Positions 21,998-33,690 of a stretch of DNA of 64,000 nt are shown in pieces. How positions within the stretch are numbered: the first letter of the stretch is position 1; each line of letters starts with the position of its first letter. The position numbers and the translations under genes were made by a program. Origin of the DNA: Lonicera japonica (Eukaryota; Streptophyta; Magnoliopsida; Dipsacales; Caprifoliaceae); NCBI GenBank assembly GCA_021464415.1, contig CM038463.1, positions 3,162,001-3,226,000 of the forward strand, read 5' to 3'. Below the pieces are notes generated by a model. That model saw only the letters and a list, made by a program, of their open reading frames with translations, did not search any database and was not told the DNA's origin.

Positions 21998-24900
21998 TTT
22001 CCAGTCCTTTTAGGACTATGGACATACTTTTCAAAATGACAAAAAAAAATTCAAAAATAGTAATAGCAACAAAGTTTCTTTTCCAATTATGACTGAAACA
22101 CCAAAAAGAATTGTCATATGTTTTGGTCGAATAAACAATACCATAGCTGAAGAAAGTTTTGGTCTATATAAGATACAAATTCCTTACGCCCTATCAGTAA
22201 ACCCATCATAGTGATTTGAAGCAACTGCAATGCCTTACATCTGTAGGTTCTGAGTGTTCCACCCAGCCATGACTCCTGAGCATGTACTGCTTGTTCTGTA
22301 AGATACCACTTACCATTTCCTGGGAAATAGCAAATTTGCGGTTACACATCATTGGAATCATTAAAAGGGATTCCTCAAAATTGTTCAAATCCATAATCAT
22401 CAAATTTTCGAATTCTCAGAATCATCAACTTCTTATTAATTAATAAAATATAAACTAAACCATGGGAAATTGAAGGAAACGAAGCCGTAAGGACAAAGAA
22501 TCTAGTGACTAGTAGGTTTTGGAGAAAAGCAGCACATAAATCCCTTCCCACTCAGCATCCACTCCATTCTGTCATTCTTCCATCCAACAACTTAAAATCT
22601 TCAAGAATTACACGCAAAAAGATGTATTCGCTACATTCTCTATCATTACAAGGGAAATTCAAATTCCAAGATATTGAACCATTGTATAATACATATGACA
22701 ATGAGATGAACTTAAATAACCAAGGTATTTACAGAGGTGTGGCTATGGGTAGGGACGGAGTCAGGAATTATCGTGAGTGGGTGCCATAAAACAAGGGAAC
22801 AAAAAAATTAATAACCATTGTAAATGTTGAGAGAGCCAAAGTGGGACAAAATTAAGGGCATCTCCAATAATCATTTCTACCCATAGAAAAATTTATAATA
22901 AATATGCTAAATGCTAAAACTCTCTCCAACAGGAGTATATATGTCTTTCCATGTGACATGACAAGTAGATCACACGAAAATTTTCTATAATCAATGGGTG
23001 CATTTGATAAAAAAAGTTGAGAAATGATTGAAAGCACTATTAAATTTATGAGTAGTCGAAAAATGAGGCGCACGATTAGGTTAGTGGCTATTTATCTAAG
23101 GGTATGGCTATTTGCACTCCAAAGAAGGCCTATAGCATTCCAAAGTATTTCTAAAAATATAAAAGAGATACCAATAAAGATCATATTAAAGTGATAGAAG
23201 ATTACGATTGAGGAGTAATAAGCATACCATTTATTTAAATTTAATGCTATATATATAGAAATTTTTTGAAATAATTGAATGGGGGCTTGAGGCCCCACTG
23301 GGCCTTACTTGGCTCTGTCGTTAATGGGTGTCAAGGTGTGTGCTCGGCCGAATACATCCGATTAGCGAAAGGAATAACAAATGCAATGGTAATGAATATA
23401 ATAATAATCCTCTCTGTAGAAAAGAAAACGTAACATGACTTTGAGATATCTGAAAGTGGAAAAGATGGTTCTTACTTTTCGATGAAGGGAGTATTATCTA
23501 AAAAATTAGACAATTAAAATTTACAGAACTCGTATCAAAATGGGATTCATTATCTACACTTTTTCGATTATCTCCCAAAAAGGTGACATTCTACCACAAC
23601 CCAAAGCAAGATGGAAGGTTTAGACTCCTTTAGGCATTACTCCCTCAATGCTTTTATACTCTTTTCTATCAATATACCAAATCTCATCATAGTCAACAAG
23701 TTATGTTAATATTCCAGTACTCTCGCTCGCTCTCTTTGAAAGGCTTCATTACTTTATAAGTTCTTTTCAGTCTTTTAGGACTATGGACATACTTTTCATA
23801 ATTCACAATGACAAATAAAAAATCAAAAATAATAATAGTATCTAAGTTTCTTTTCCAATTATTACTGAATACCAAAAAGAATCGTCATATCTTTTGGTCG
23901 AATAAACAATACCGTAGTTGAAGAAAGTTTTGTACTATATAAGATACGAATTCCTTACGCCCTATCAATAAACCCATCACGGTGATTTGAAGCAACTGCA
24001 GTGCCTACTAATTAGCAAATAAAAACAGTAATTACATCATTAGGTGCTGAGTGTTTCGCCCTGGCACGCCTCCTGAGCATGGCCAGCATGTTCCGTGTGA
24101 CGCCATTTACCATTTCCTGGGAAATAGCAAAGCAATTCCAGTCACACGTCATTGGAATCATTAAAAGGGATTCCTCAAAATTGTTCAAATGCAAAATCAT
24201 CAAATTTTCGAATTATCAGAATCATCAACTTCTTATTAATTGTTTAAGATATTACAAGGTACCCAACTGCTCACAGATGACAAAATATATACTAAAACAT
24301 CGTAAAATGAAGGAAACGAGGCCGTTGGGACGAAGAATCTAGTAGGCTTTGAAGAAAAGAAGCACAGAAATCCCTCCCAACTCAGCATCCACTCCATTCT
24401 ATCATTCTTCCATCCAACAACTTAACATCTTTAGAATTACACGCAAAAAGATGAATTTGGTACATTCTCTATCATTTAGTTACAAGGAGAATTCAAATTC
24501 CAAGATATTGAACCGTTGTATAATATATATGACAATGAGATGGACTTAAATAACCAAGGTATTTGCAGGTGTGTGGCTACGGGTGTCGGGGTGTGTGCTC
24601 GGCCGAATACATCCAATTAGCGAAACAAATAATAAATGCAAAGGTAATGAATACAATAATAATCCTCTCCGTAGAAAAGAAAACGTAACATGACTCTTAA
24701 TTTGAGATATCCGAAAGTGGAAAAGCTGGTTCTTACTTTTGGAATGTAAACAATTAGACACAATTAAAATGAACATAACTCATACCAAAATGGGATCCAC
24801 TATCTACACTTTTTCAATTACCTACCAAAAAGGTCACATTCTACCCCAACCCGACACAAAATGTGTATAGATGGTTTTATCACAAATTCTTTTATATGTA

Positions 24901-25095
24901 CAACATGACTTTTATACTCTTTTTTGCATTACTCCCTCCATACTTTTATACTCTTTTCTATCAATATACCAAATCTCATCACAGTAAACAACTTTTGTTA
25001 ATATTACAGTACTTGCTCTTTCTCTCTGAAAGGCCTCATTACTTTATAAATTAAAATTAGGCCCTAAGAGCTTCATTACTTTATAAGTTCAAATT
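21998..25095 (+). repeat. Tandem duplication (copies 21998-23766 and 23767-25095)
   Basis: The two copies share long stretches in the same order: TTTTAGGACTATGGACATAC, TTGGTCGAATAAACAATACC, CCTTACGCCCTATCA, GGGATTCCTCAAAATTG, GTGTGTGCTCGGCCGAATAC, AGAAAAGAAAACGTAACATG and CATTACTTTATAAGTTC. Copy 1 is longer because of an insertion at 22751-23323. Copy 2 has small indels of its own. The copies are clearly diverged, so this is not an assembly artefact. Reverse-strand frames at 22206-22403 and 24012-24203 are duplicated versions of the same short ORF and do not look conserved as protein. Confidence 0.85.
22751..23323. mobile_element. Insertion in copy 1 of the duplication, TSD ATGGGT
   Basis: Copy 2 runs GGCTACGGGTGTCGGGG without interruption, whereas copy 1 is split at the same point and has ATGGGT on both sides (22745-22750, 23324-23329). 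The insert starts AGGGACGGAGTCAGG and ends CCTTACTTGGCTCTGTCGTTA. Its ends are weakly inverted (GGAGTCAGG against the complement of TTGGCTCTG). Near the left it has GGGCATCTCCAATAATC, a phrase common in plant MITEs. Superfamily not assigned. Confidence 0.7.
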
Positions 25096-26098
25096 ACACC
25101 CGATTACTACTGGTGCTGTTTCAAAATAACGAAAGAAAGAAAGAAAGAAGAAACACCAATGCAACAATAGAAGAATTGTGTATCAATGAAAAGTTATACA
25201 ACAGCATTCAGCAGCAATGATGGCCCACCATGTCAGATCAAATTAATATTTATTTCAATAGGTAATTGGGTGTAGACTGTAGACATTATAACGCATGGTG
25301 GTCCACCATTTCAGTTCAAAATTAAAAATATTATTGTGGGACAGAAAGTACCACAATATTCTTCATTGGCTGTATTCGAGGCCCTACTATGAAACAGAAA
25401 ATTCATAATATGTAAGTACATAAAGTAGTAGCAGAAAGTGCTAAACTCCATAACTAAATAGACCAGGGTGAAACACTATAGTGGGGTATTTAATATCTTG
25501 TCCATTTTTTACAAACTGATACATCACTAAGTAGGTCTATCAACCTCTTTGTTCCACTCAAATTTTTCACAGAGCTTCGGAAAGTAATGATACATGAACC
25601 AACCTCCCTGACATTGAATCGACAATTATACATCGATTAACATTTCAAGATACCCCATATACCCTATATATTTGCTTACTTGGTCAAGTTAGTCCATGTC
25701 ACTGTTGAAGCATGTATAATTCTTATGTAAAACCAACTTTAAATATATAGGATTTACAAAATAGTTATGCACTACTATCTTCAGGAACTTAAGAAAAAAA
25801 GAAAACTAAATCAAAGAACAAATCTGACATTATAATTTGTATGGTTTCGACTTTAATAAGATGGATTTTAACTCTTTCTTCCCCTTAATCCCCGTCTCCC
25901 TAACCAAATCTTCCATTATAGTTTCTAAGTACAACCTAACCAAGAAGGTTTTGAAATTGTAAACAAGCTCTAATCACTAACATAAATAAATTATCAAGTT
26001 TCAAACCCAATTAACACCTGAATTAACCATAAACTACTATCAAACTAGCCCTCAGGAAGCGTAGTTTCTAGAAATATAACGTAAAGGAAAAAAAAAAG
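25096..26098. other. AT-rich region, nothing recognised
   Basis: No gene, structured RNA or pairable repeat is visible apart from short A-rich and GAAA-type runs (about 25131-25150). Confidence 0.4.
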
Positions 26099-26106
26099 AA
26101 ACTGAC

Positions 26107-26265
26107 CAATGGAGGCGGCAACGATGAGACGATAGCTTGAGAGATCAGACAAACGATCACCGCCGACGGTTTAGGTTTTTCGTGCTAATTTCGTGGTCAC
26201 AACAACATTGCCGATGATAATATAGACATTTTCGTGTTAACACTTAATTCCATCCTCGTTTTATA
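26107..26265 (-). promoter_or_regulatory. Possible reverse-strand promoter and non-coding first exon
   Basis: On the reverse strand a TATAAAA box (26265-26259) is followed by sequence of higher GC (ACCTAAACCGTCGGCGGTG) and, at about 26107, a donor-like G|GTCAGT. This is how a promoter with a 5' untranslated first exon would look. The RRM gene on the same strand lacks its 5' end, so this is a candidate, but it is 13 kb away, across a retrotransposon, and no linking exon was found. A ~45-bp direct repeat (TTTTTCGTGCTAATTTCGT, 26175 and 26320) overlaps it. Confidence 0.28.
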
Positions 26266-26423
26266 GTTTTGTAAGGTTTGGTACATAAGAGGGAAATAAT
26301 TAGTAATAAGTCCTTTTTAGATTTTTCGTGCTAATTTCGTAATCACAACATTCCCAATGCCTTAAGAAATAGTTAGTAATAAGTCCTTGTAGATTTGAAT
26401 ATAAGAGAGAAACTTAAACTTAA

Positions 26424-26813
26424 GGGTGAAGAATACTAAATCCCCTCAAACTATCATTTTGTAATACTAAATCCTCCTATTTTTTAAAAGTGTACTAAAC
26501 TTTCTTGATCTAACAGTTACTAACACTTAACTTCCAAAGTTGACAAATCTATTAAAACACTAACACGATGGTTGTCATGTGCATGTGGGTACCAATGGAC
26601 AAAAATACACCAATTTATTCATTTAAATAAAAAAAATTTGAATTACCCTCACCTATTTTATAAAACACAACCATTTCGTTATTGTTTTAATAGATTTGTC
26701 AACTTTGGAGGTGTCAGTAACAGTTAGATCGGAGGTTTAGTGTTAATTTTAGAAGATGGGGGGTGTTTAGTGCCAAAAAGTGATAGTTTGAGAGGGTTTA
26801 GTGTTTTTTACCC
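26424..26813. mobile_element. Mutator-like MITE, TSD TAAACTTAA
   Basis: A 390-bp element begins GGGTGAAGAATACTAAATCC and ends GGGTTTAGTGTTTTTTACCC. Its terminal inverted repeats are about 130 bp and include CTCAAACTATCA and CCAAAGTTGACAAATCTATT with their complements. A perfect 9-bp direct repeat TAAACTTAA flanks it (26415-26423, 26814-26822). Long TIRs with a 9-bp duplication are diagnostic of Mutator-like non-autonomous elements. No coding sequence. Confidence 0.88.
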
Positions 26814-26924
26814 TAAACTTAACTCCAAATTTATAAATATAGCACTAAAACTCTCTTAACAAGCTATAGTGAATATGGTTAAAAAAAATAGCTAAACGGG
26901 AGCGCCAAGACCATATAGCACTAA

Positions 26925-27389
26925 GGGTGTGTTTGATTGCAAGCGTGGAATTTGCATGAAAAATAAATAAATTATCGGCAATTGAATTGTCTAAAATTGA
27001 GTTGCATGAAAAATATAGTGTAGTATGTTTGATTGCCATAATTTTCTACCCGAAAAATATTGGTTGTATTATGGTATTTTTAATGTAGAAAAAATTATTG
27101 GTATTTTTTTTTACATAATTATATAGTCATGATGGATCTTGTTTAATTGATCTTGATTAGTATATTTTAAATATTAAATTTTTATATTATTTTGAATTTT
27201 ATATTTTAAGTTATGGCATTTTTAATGTAGAAAATGGTAAAAATTTTGTCTCGTGAACCGTGCCCAAGCATGGAAAACACACACCTCCCCTCCCAAAAAA
27301 AAACATTTTCCTTAATTGCCTTGAAAATGCACATGTGTGAGCCAAAAGTGAGAATTGAATTGCCTAAAAAAAAAGTCAATCAAACACCT
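26925..27389. mobile_element. Harbinger-like MITE, TSD TAA
   Basis: The left tip GGGTGTGTTTGATTG and the right tip CAATCAAACACCT are inverted repeats, and TAA occurs on both sides (26922-26924, 27390-27392). This matches the PIF/Harbinger pattern of a 3-bp TAA/TTA target. A second CAATCAAACACA 40 bp further right (about 27420) leaves the right end slightly uncertain. Non-coding, 465 bp. Confidence 0.5.
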
Positions 27390-27392
27390 TAA

Positions 27393-29040
27393 GTTATCAA
27401 ATCAAGTGAAAAATGTTGCCAATCAAACACACAAATTGTCAACTTTCTATAAAGAAGCTTGAAAGAAAATAATTAAAATGGATCATAGGAGTGTATTACT
27501 CATATGATCCATATATGACTCATACGAGTAAGGCACACCCTTATCATTATTATTTTTTTGTCATATAAGTAACACACCTTTTTGGTTCATACAAGTAACA
27601 CAAACTCATATGAGTAAATTTAAGTGTATATTAAGTTTGGTCATCATCTACCATAGAGATGTAAGTTTATGCATTAACTTTTTTCCACTGTGAAACTGTA
27701 CGGTAAATTTTTCCATTTACCATGCCCAACATGGTTGCTCTAATAAGTCATTCTACATTTAGGTGCCGTTTGTTTGCACTAAAGTTTGAATGGGTACAGT
27801 AAATTTTTCGCCTCATGCTTGTACCTTGGTACCTCATAGGTTAGCTCATGCGACACATTTTTTTTTTTTGTTCTTCGGAAAGTTGAGATATTTTATTCTC
27901 AGATTGGCTTGTGGACTTTTTTTTTTTTTTTAAAAAAAGGGAGGTCTAAGTCTCTCCCTTGTGGACTTTATGTTCTGTGACTTAGTTATTTGAGTTTGTT
28001 GTGTGTTTATGGCAATCTTCAAAAACAAAATCATGGTCGAAAAGAGAAGGTTGCATAGAATTAGGCTAAACATGGACGTGATGACACTTCTAATTTATTT
28101 ATTTTTTGGTCTATGTGACATTTCTAAATTTAAATAAATTTTAATTATTAATTAGTTTTTGGTCATGCCAAAAATCTTGAACCGTCATATTAATATAATC
28201 TCAACCGTTAAAAACTAAGAATATTCAAAAAATAAATTTAAAACTTAGTTGGGAGTTGGGAGGATATTGAAGCATCAAGCATCTTATATTAAAATAGTAA
28301 TCGAGGTGTGCGCAAGTTGGTTTGAAAACCCCATAAGAATGAACCCTGGAAGGGAAAATCATCTCTGAGCCTTTTTTTTTAATTGAATTATTGACACTTG
28401 ATGGATTGATACAATTTAAAATTTTGTATTTCTTTATTATCCTCTTTCTCCCAATCATATGCCTTATTAGTGGAAACTAAATATGGACGTAAACAAAGTT
28501 TAGTAAGTTAGTGGCTACTTAAATTTGTTTTAAAAATAAAATAAAATATATGCTTCAAAATATGATCTAGCTTGACTTCTTTGATTTTAATGTCGACCAT
28601 ATTAATGTAGAGTTTGATTTTTCATATATGTTTTAAGTATTTATACACTGATTAAACTCAATTTACAAGCCACTATTCTTAGAGCACATATATAGAGATA
28701 GTAAAGTAATAGATGCTAGCAATAGATTAAAGCTTCATTTCTCATTGTTGTAACTGAAATGAATCTGAACCGCATATTTATATTAAAATTTGGGAAAGTG
28801 AAAGTGAAAAATAATAGTAATTAGTTGAAAGCAATATAATGTGGAATTGTATTTTAGGGAATTTTTTTGGCCCTCTAGCATGCTCTTCTCCAAAACATAC
28901 GACACGCTAGTCCACTTCCATTTGCCATTATTTCTTGTGGTGGAACCTAGTATTTACTCCGGGAAGTGATTACAGCCAAAATTAAAAGCTTCATTTCGAA
29001 TTAATCCACAATTATAATCTATATTACCACTATCACTGAC
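27393..29040. other. AT-rich region with transposon-like scraps
   Basis: No gene was recognised. Phrases such as GTGCCGTTTGTTTGCAC (about 27763) resemble ends of small plant transposons, but no partner or duplication was found. Long T-runs occur at 27860 and 27917. Confidence 0.35.
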
Positions 29041-29057
29041 TGTGATAAATTTACCCA

Positions 29058-29067
29058 TATAAATATA
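29058..29067 (+). promoter_or_regulatory. TATA box upstream of small ORF
   Basis: TATAAATATA lies 82 bp before an ATG in A-rich context (29149), a spacing that fits a transcript with a ~50-60-nt leader. The sequence in between is pyrimidine-rich (CTCCTCAAGCCC, TCTCTTAGCTCC), as plant 5' leaders often are. Confidence 0.4.
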
Positions 29068-29148
29068 TCTCCTCAAGCCCTATACACCTTTTGTATCACT
29101 CTTATATCGCTCTTCTAAAAATCTCTTAGCTCCTCAATCCGAAAAAAA

Positions 29149-29301
29149 ATGCCGCACTCTTATTCTCACTACAAATCACTCCGACCGATCTCCTCTCCTC
29201 TCAGCTTAATCTCACTGCCACTCTTCTTTCTCGTAGCATTTTGTATCATTCTCGTATCTATGTCGTCACTCTCTCAAAGCAGATTAGTTCACCCAGATTA
29301 A
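29149..29301 (+). CDS. Candidate 50-residue membrane or secreted peptide
   Basis: The ATG is in a good plant context (AAAAAAATGCC) and is the first after the TATA box at 29058. The 50-residue product starts MPHSYSHYKSLRPISS and has a strongly hydrophobic stretch at about residues 19-41 (LPLFFLVAFCIILVSM). It ends SQSRLVHPD. This could be a signal anchor or an uncleaved signal peptide of a small peptide hormone-like gene; I recognise no conserved C-terminal peptide motif (CLE, IDA or CEP). Downstream a donor-like AAG|GTAATC at 29381/29382 suggests that the ORF might instead be an upstream ORF in a 5' exon of a longer transcript. No further coding exons were recognised. Confidence 0.35.
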   Translation: MPHSYSHYKSLRPISSPLSLISLPLFFLVAFCIILVSMSSLSQSRLVHPD

Positions 29302-29381
29302 GGGGTTTTGGGGGGGTTTTGTTAAGTGCACGGATCTACTTCAATACATAAAGAATCTGAACAAAAAATTCAACAAACAAG

Positions 29382-30540
29382 GTAATCTTGATCATTTTAA
29401 TCACTTCGCTCACAGTAGTTCAGTTAGGTTTTTTTTCATTATTATGTGATTTCAGTTAGGTTTAAACTAAATGTTTTGTTATTTGAATAAAGCATCTGTG
29501 ATATCCATGTCTCAGATCCAAACACAAGAACAAAAGGAGAATCCATTCAACATGTCGTGGAAATATATATATATATATGGATTTTAATTTTCTGGTTTAA
29601 TTTGTCAGCAACAATTAGCCTTTATTGTCTACTTGTTTTTGGCTTGATTTGTCAACAACAAAAGGGGAATCATATTTCTGGCTGTACAATTTAAGATAAT
29701 ATATATTTATTTGTGTATATATGAGTATGAACAGACTATATATGTGTTACAGTATTTATTTTGTACCTTGGTTTTGATGATTCATATGTGTGTGTGTGTC
29801 GGTTCCACTGAATGAATGAGATGAGCAATTGAAGATAATTATTAATCTTTATCATAATATTAGATGTTGGAATTTGTAGAACATCAAGAATTGTATTTTG
29901 GGATATTTGGGGAAGATTCCAAAATGATATTAGATAACCCCCGAGGCTATAAAATCTGAGCCTAATTAACAAATACGATTTTAAGTGGGAAGATTCTCGG
30001 ACAACTTTAAAGATTAAGAATATCTCTAATAAGTAAGAGCGATATATTTGATACTTTTGATTTTAGATAAATTGATTTGTATATGATTTATTGGAATGTT
30101 GACATCAATATTTATACCAATTGTCGTCCTTCAGATATACATTAACATGCTAGCTGCCATTGACAAAAACCATGGCTTCAATGTACTTATGGTCTTGGAA
30201 GAGGTGAAGCTAATAAAGTATATACTTTTTGAGTTCGGTATAATTTTTTTCATTAAGTTTCTTCTTCAGATAAACATGAGCTACAAGAATGGGTTTGTGT
30301 TGTGTGATTATAGCAATAAATGTGATCACTATTACTATTGGGAATTGAATTGGATATGTATTTTTTATATTTTTGCTACCACTAGCTTTAGTGGTTATTA
30401 ATTAGCTTGGTATATATGATTGATTTGTTGAGTTTTGTTATATGTGATTGATTGATGGTATCTACATTGCAAGATTCTGATTTTAGCAGGTAAAAAAATT
30501 GGATTTTTAGTATTTTAATTTTCTTTTTTTTTAAATACTT
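29382..30540. other. AT-rich region downstream of the small ORF
   Basis: If the donor at 29382 is used, this would be intron. A (TA)n run is at about 29565-29578 and (TG)n at 29787-29798. A 101-codon frame at 30096-30401 is hydrophobic and low-complexity and is not supported as a gene. Confidence 0.3.
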
Positions 30541-30937
30541 CTGTAGTTTGTCACTGTCTAAAACAATGACAAATAAACTGTCACAATAATTATGACTATT
30601 ATAAACAGTCATAATATTTTAATTATCACTGCTTATTCACGAAATTATGACGGTTATCAACAGTAATAATTTTTTAATTCGTTACTGTTGACCACTAGTT
30701 TATGACTTTTTTGAACAGTCACAATTTATTAAAATTGTGACGGTTTCGAACAGTCACAAGTATGTAATTCATGACTATTTGAAGGCACTCTTGGCGACAG
30801 TGACAAACATAAATTATGACGGTTTTTGACTGTCACAAAAAAATTTGTCACAGTACTATTTATGACGGACGAAAACAGTCACAAAGGCACTTTATGACAG
30901 TTTTTGGCTGTTATAAATCACTGATTCTGGTGTAGTG
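30541..30937. mobile_element. CACTA-type right end with subterminal repeats
   Basis: Many direct and inverted copies of TTATGACGGTTTTCGAACAGTCAC-like units, about 20-25 bp each, crowd this segment. It ends CTGGTGTAGTG at 30937, i.e. CACTACACCAG read from the outside. A CACTA tip preceded by dense subterminal motifs is characteristic of CACTA (En/Spm) elements, whose transposase binds those motifs. No matching left CACTA tip was found within 1-2 kb, so this is a lone end or the left end is mutated. Confidence 0.6.
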
Positions 30938-31726
30938 AATAGAACTAATAGAAATTAAATTAATTTAATTATCTTGAAGCTAGGGAGTTAACTATTATAC
31001 GTATCAAGTGGTATATTAGATATGTTTTTTCTAATTATTATATGCACATAGATTATTAATATAAAGATCAAATGGACATTTATTATTATAAAAATAATGA
31101 AGAAAATAATTCAAAAATAATTCAAAAACAATTAAATATATTAAATAATGTTTTATTTGTACATGATTACTTCTAGATGATAAGAGAGGAACACCTCAAT
31201 GTGTGACTATTTCAGTCAAATGTGTTTTTTATTTTAAATTGATGTATAATGCCCTAATTCACTATGTCAAATAATTTTTTAAGCAAAAACTTTTAATATT
31301 GAAGTTTTTTTAATATACCAAATTTTTACTACAATATTAAAATAAAATTTAGTAACTGATACCTTAAATTGATATAATATAGTAAACTATCTTATTGGTC
31401 CTTAAATTATTAATACAGTCTCATTTTGACTCTCTAACTTTAAAATGCTCTATATAAGCACTTAAACTGTTAGTTTGGTATCACTTTGGCCCTTCTATCC
31501 ATTTTACACGTTAGTAGTCTTGTATTATAAACTTTTAAATTTGGTAACAATGTTTATAGGTTATTATTTATATGATGTATTTTCCTTTAATTTTGATTAT
31601 TTCTCAATTAACTTTCATGTATTTTTATCAAAATTACTATCGCAAACACAATTCCATGCATCGCACGGGTGAAAATACTAGTTATATTATAAAATTACAA
31701 TTTTATCACCCTCGATTATTTACCAA
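30938..31726. other. AT-rich region, left flank of the inverted-LTR element
   Basis: No gene is visible. Reading leftwards from 31680 the sequence is CTAGTATTTTCACCCGTGCG, a transposon-tip-like motif seen in variants at 39838 and 43274. The preinsertion site GAAAC is at 31727-31731. Confidence 0.35.
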
Positions 31727-31731
31727 GAAAC

Positions 31732-32698
31732 TGTTAGCCAAAAATGTGGAAATTAACAAATTAAACAAAAAATAAAACCGAGTCTCGTGTATCACACGAT
31801 CTCCTTAAAACAATTACGCCGCCTCCCACGATGCTTATGAGGTTTGTTATGGCGTTTGTCTCCCACGATGAAACAGTAAAGAGTGTCTACCTTTAGCACT
31901 TAGTGTCACTCGCTAAACGAACTTAAATTGTGTTTGAACTTTATCACCACCAAACAAGACTAGTCTAGAAAGAAGGAGAGAGGATTTTGTGAGAGAGATG
32001 TGTGTGTTTAGATGTGTGGAATGAGGTCTCTAAGACCTCCAATTTATACAAGGGGGAGGAGCATTTGAATTAATTCATACATTAATACAAAACTGTTTTT
32101 TAATGTTTAATTGCAACAATTAAACAAAAACGTTTCTAGAATTAAAAGGAATTAATTCAAACGTTTTTGAATTAATATGAATTTAAAAACTCTTAATTAA
32201 GAGTAATTCAAAATTTAAAATGGGTGACATTAAGGAAAATAAATGAACTGGAAAACTCTAAGTGCAAAACATGACCCCGTGCGGCTGGCCATTTTCGGAG
32301 TGACATTCGTGTCCGCAGGTGCGGGCGCACACAAGCCAAGCTTGTGTCAAGCCAAATTCGATCCGTGATTTGCACCCCCCTGAGCCTGGGTGCGCAAGAG
32401 AGAGCCTTATATTTCTTAGAAGCTTATGAGCTAGTGAAAGGTTATCCTTTATAAACTCATAAAAGTTTTCCTAAAGTTCTAATGTGGGACTAACATTTCT
32501 CATTTTATTTTCCATCTCAAGTAGCTCACTTTGGGTGATAATTTCTCATTTACCCCAAATCCGTTTTGAGCATACAAATACACGATCTCGATGTACTCAC
32601 GGAGGAGAACACGAATCTATAATTTTCTTTCACAACTAAGTGTGAAACCCCATTTAAAATTACCCTTAAACAGGCATCAAAACCAATTTTTTTCAACA
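31732..32698 (-). repeat. Left LTR (reverse strand, correctly placed 3' LTR)
   Basis: On the reverse strand it runs TGTTGAAAAAAATTGG ... GGCTAACA. It is preceded by the purine tract ATTCATGTGGGGAAT (32713-32699). TATAAATT is at 32048-32041 on the reverse strand. It matches 35337-36297 as a reverse complement over essentially its whole length. Confidence 0.88.
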
Positions 32699-33274
32699 AT
32701 TCCCCACATGAATGAAAATTGGAAACCAAAGACACGAAAGACAAGGTGATAAAGTTCGACGGTTGAAACCTGCATAGGATAAGTAGGTTTTACCCCTTGA
32801 ACCCTCCCTTATGAAGATATGTTTACTTTACTAACGAAACAGTAGACGCGATGTCCTTGAACTGTTCTGCCATTTGTGTAAACGATGACATATCTCATAC
32901 AGGAGTCTTCCTTACACATTTTTAGTTCTCACTATTATGTTCTTTATGGCCATGAACATACGCCTGGTTCTGCAAGAGTTCACTAAGAATTGTGCCCTTA
33001 GCAATTCTCTTGGAAGCGGCCCTTCTTCCCTCTTACATAGGTGATTTCTTGATTAAAAGTAACCCGCATTACTCTATTCGAATTTATCGACACATAAGAA
33101 TCATTAAAAGCTTAGCTTATCATTTTCCTTACGGGTATCACTGTTTTCATCATAGAAATGGACATGGGAAAAATCCCCACAGTGATCCAACGTAGCCTTT
33201 ACAATTTAGTTGTCCCTTTTGAACTTAGATCTTGGGATCTCCAGTCACGTAGGTTGGGTATCCATTGTATCAAC

Positions 33275-33690
33275 TTATTTATTCATGGGCTTTAGTCCCA
33301 TTCCCCTTGATGACTTGTCAACCAACTCTCTATTCAACCATTTGGTTAACGGATCCGCAATATTATCTTTAGACTTTACAAAGTCGAGTGAGATAACTCT
33401 AGTTGAGAGTAGTTGTCTAATGGTATTATGTCTTCGACGAACATGTCTAGACTTACCATTATACATATTGCTTTGTGCCCTACCAATAACTGATTGACTA
33501 TCAGAGTGTATGCAAATTGGGGGCACAGGTTTTGACCATCTCAGTATATCCTCTAGAAAGTGGCGTAACCATTCAGCCTCTTCCCCACATTTGTCTAATG
33601 CAATAAATTCAAATTTCATAGTGGATCTAGCAATCACAGTTTGTTTCGAGGATTTCCACGAAACTGCTCGACCTCTTGTTTGTGTCATTT
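33275..33690 (-). pseudogene. copia RNase H fragment
   Basis: The reverse-strand product contains 'AVSWKSSKQTVIARSTM', 'FEFIALDKCGEEAEWLR', 'IHSDSQSVIGRAQS' and 'SKDNIADPLTK', the ordered signature of Ty1/copia RNase H (cleaves RNA in RNA:DNA hybrids). The usual S-x-E-x-E after ARSTM reads K-F-E-F, so one residue of the motif has changed. Upstream it is joined directly to the beginning of the integrase core, so reverse transcriptase and most of integrase were deleted. Confidence 0.87.

Noticed and set aside
22206..24203. Two similar reverse-strand ORFs of about 64 codons ('LNNFEESLLMIPM').
   Set aside because: They are simply the two copies of the tandem duplication; the second half differs by frameshift, so there is no sign of protein-level conservation.
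30096..30401. 101-codon hydrophobic forward ORF.
   Set aside because: Low-complexity AT-driven composition, no promoter or splice support, no family resemblance.
32341..32400. GC-rich patch (GTGCGGGCGCACACAAGCC) considered as a structured RNA or CpG island.
   Set aside because: The same patch occurs in the inverted right LTR (35640-35740); it is LTR sequence.
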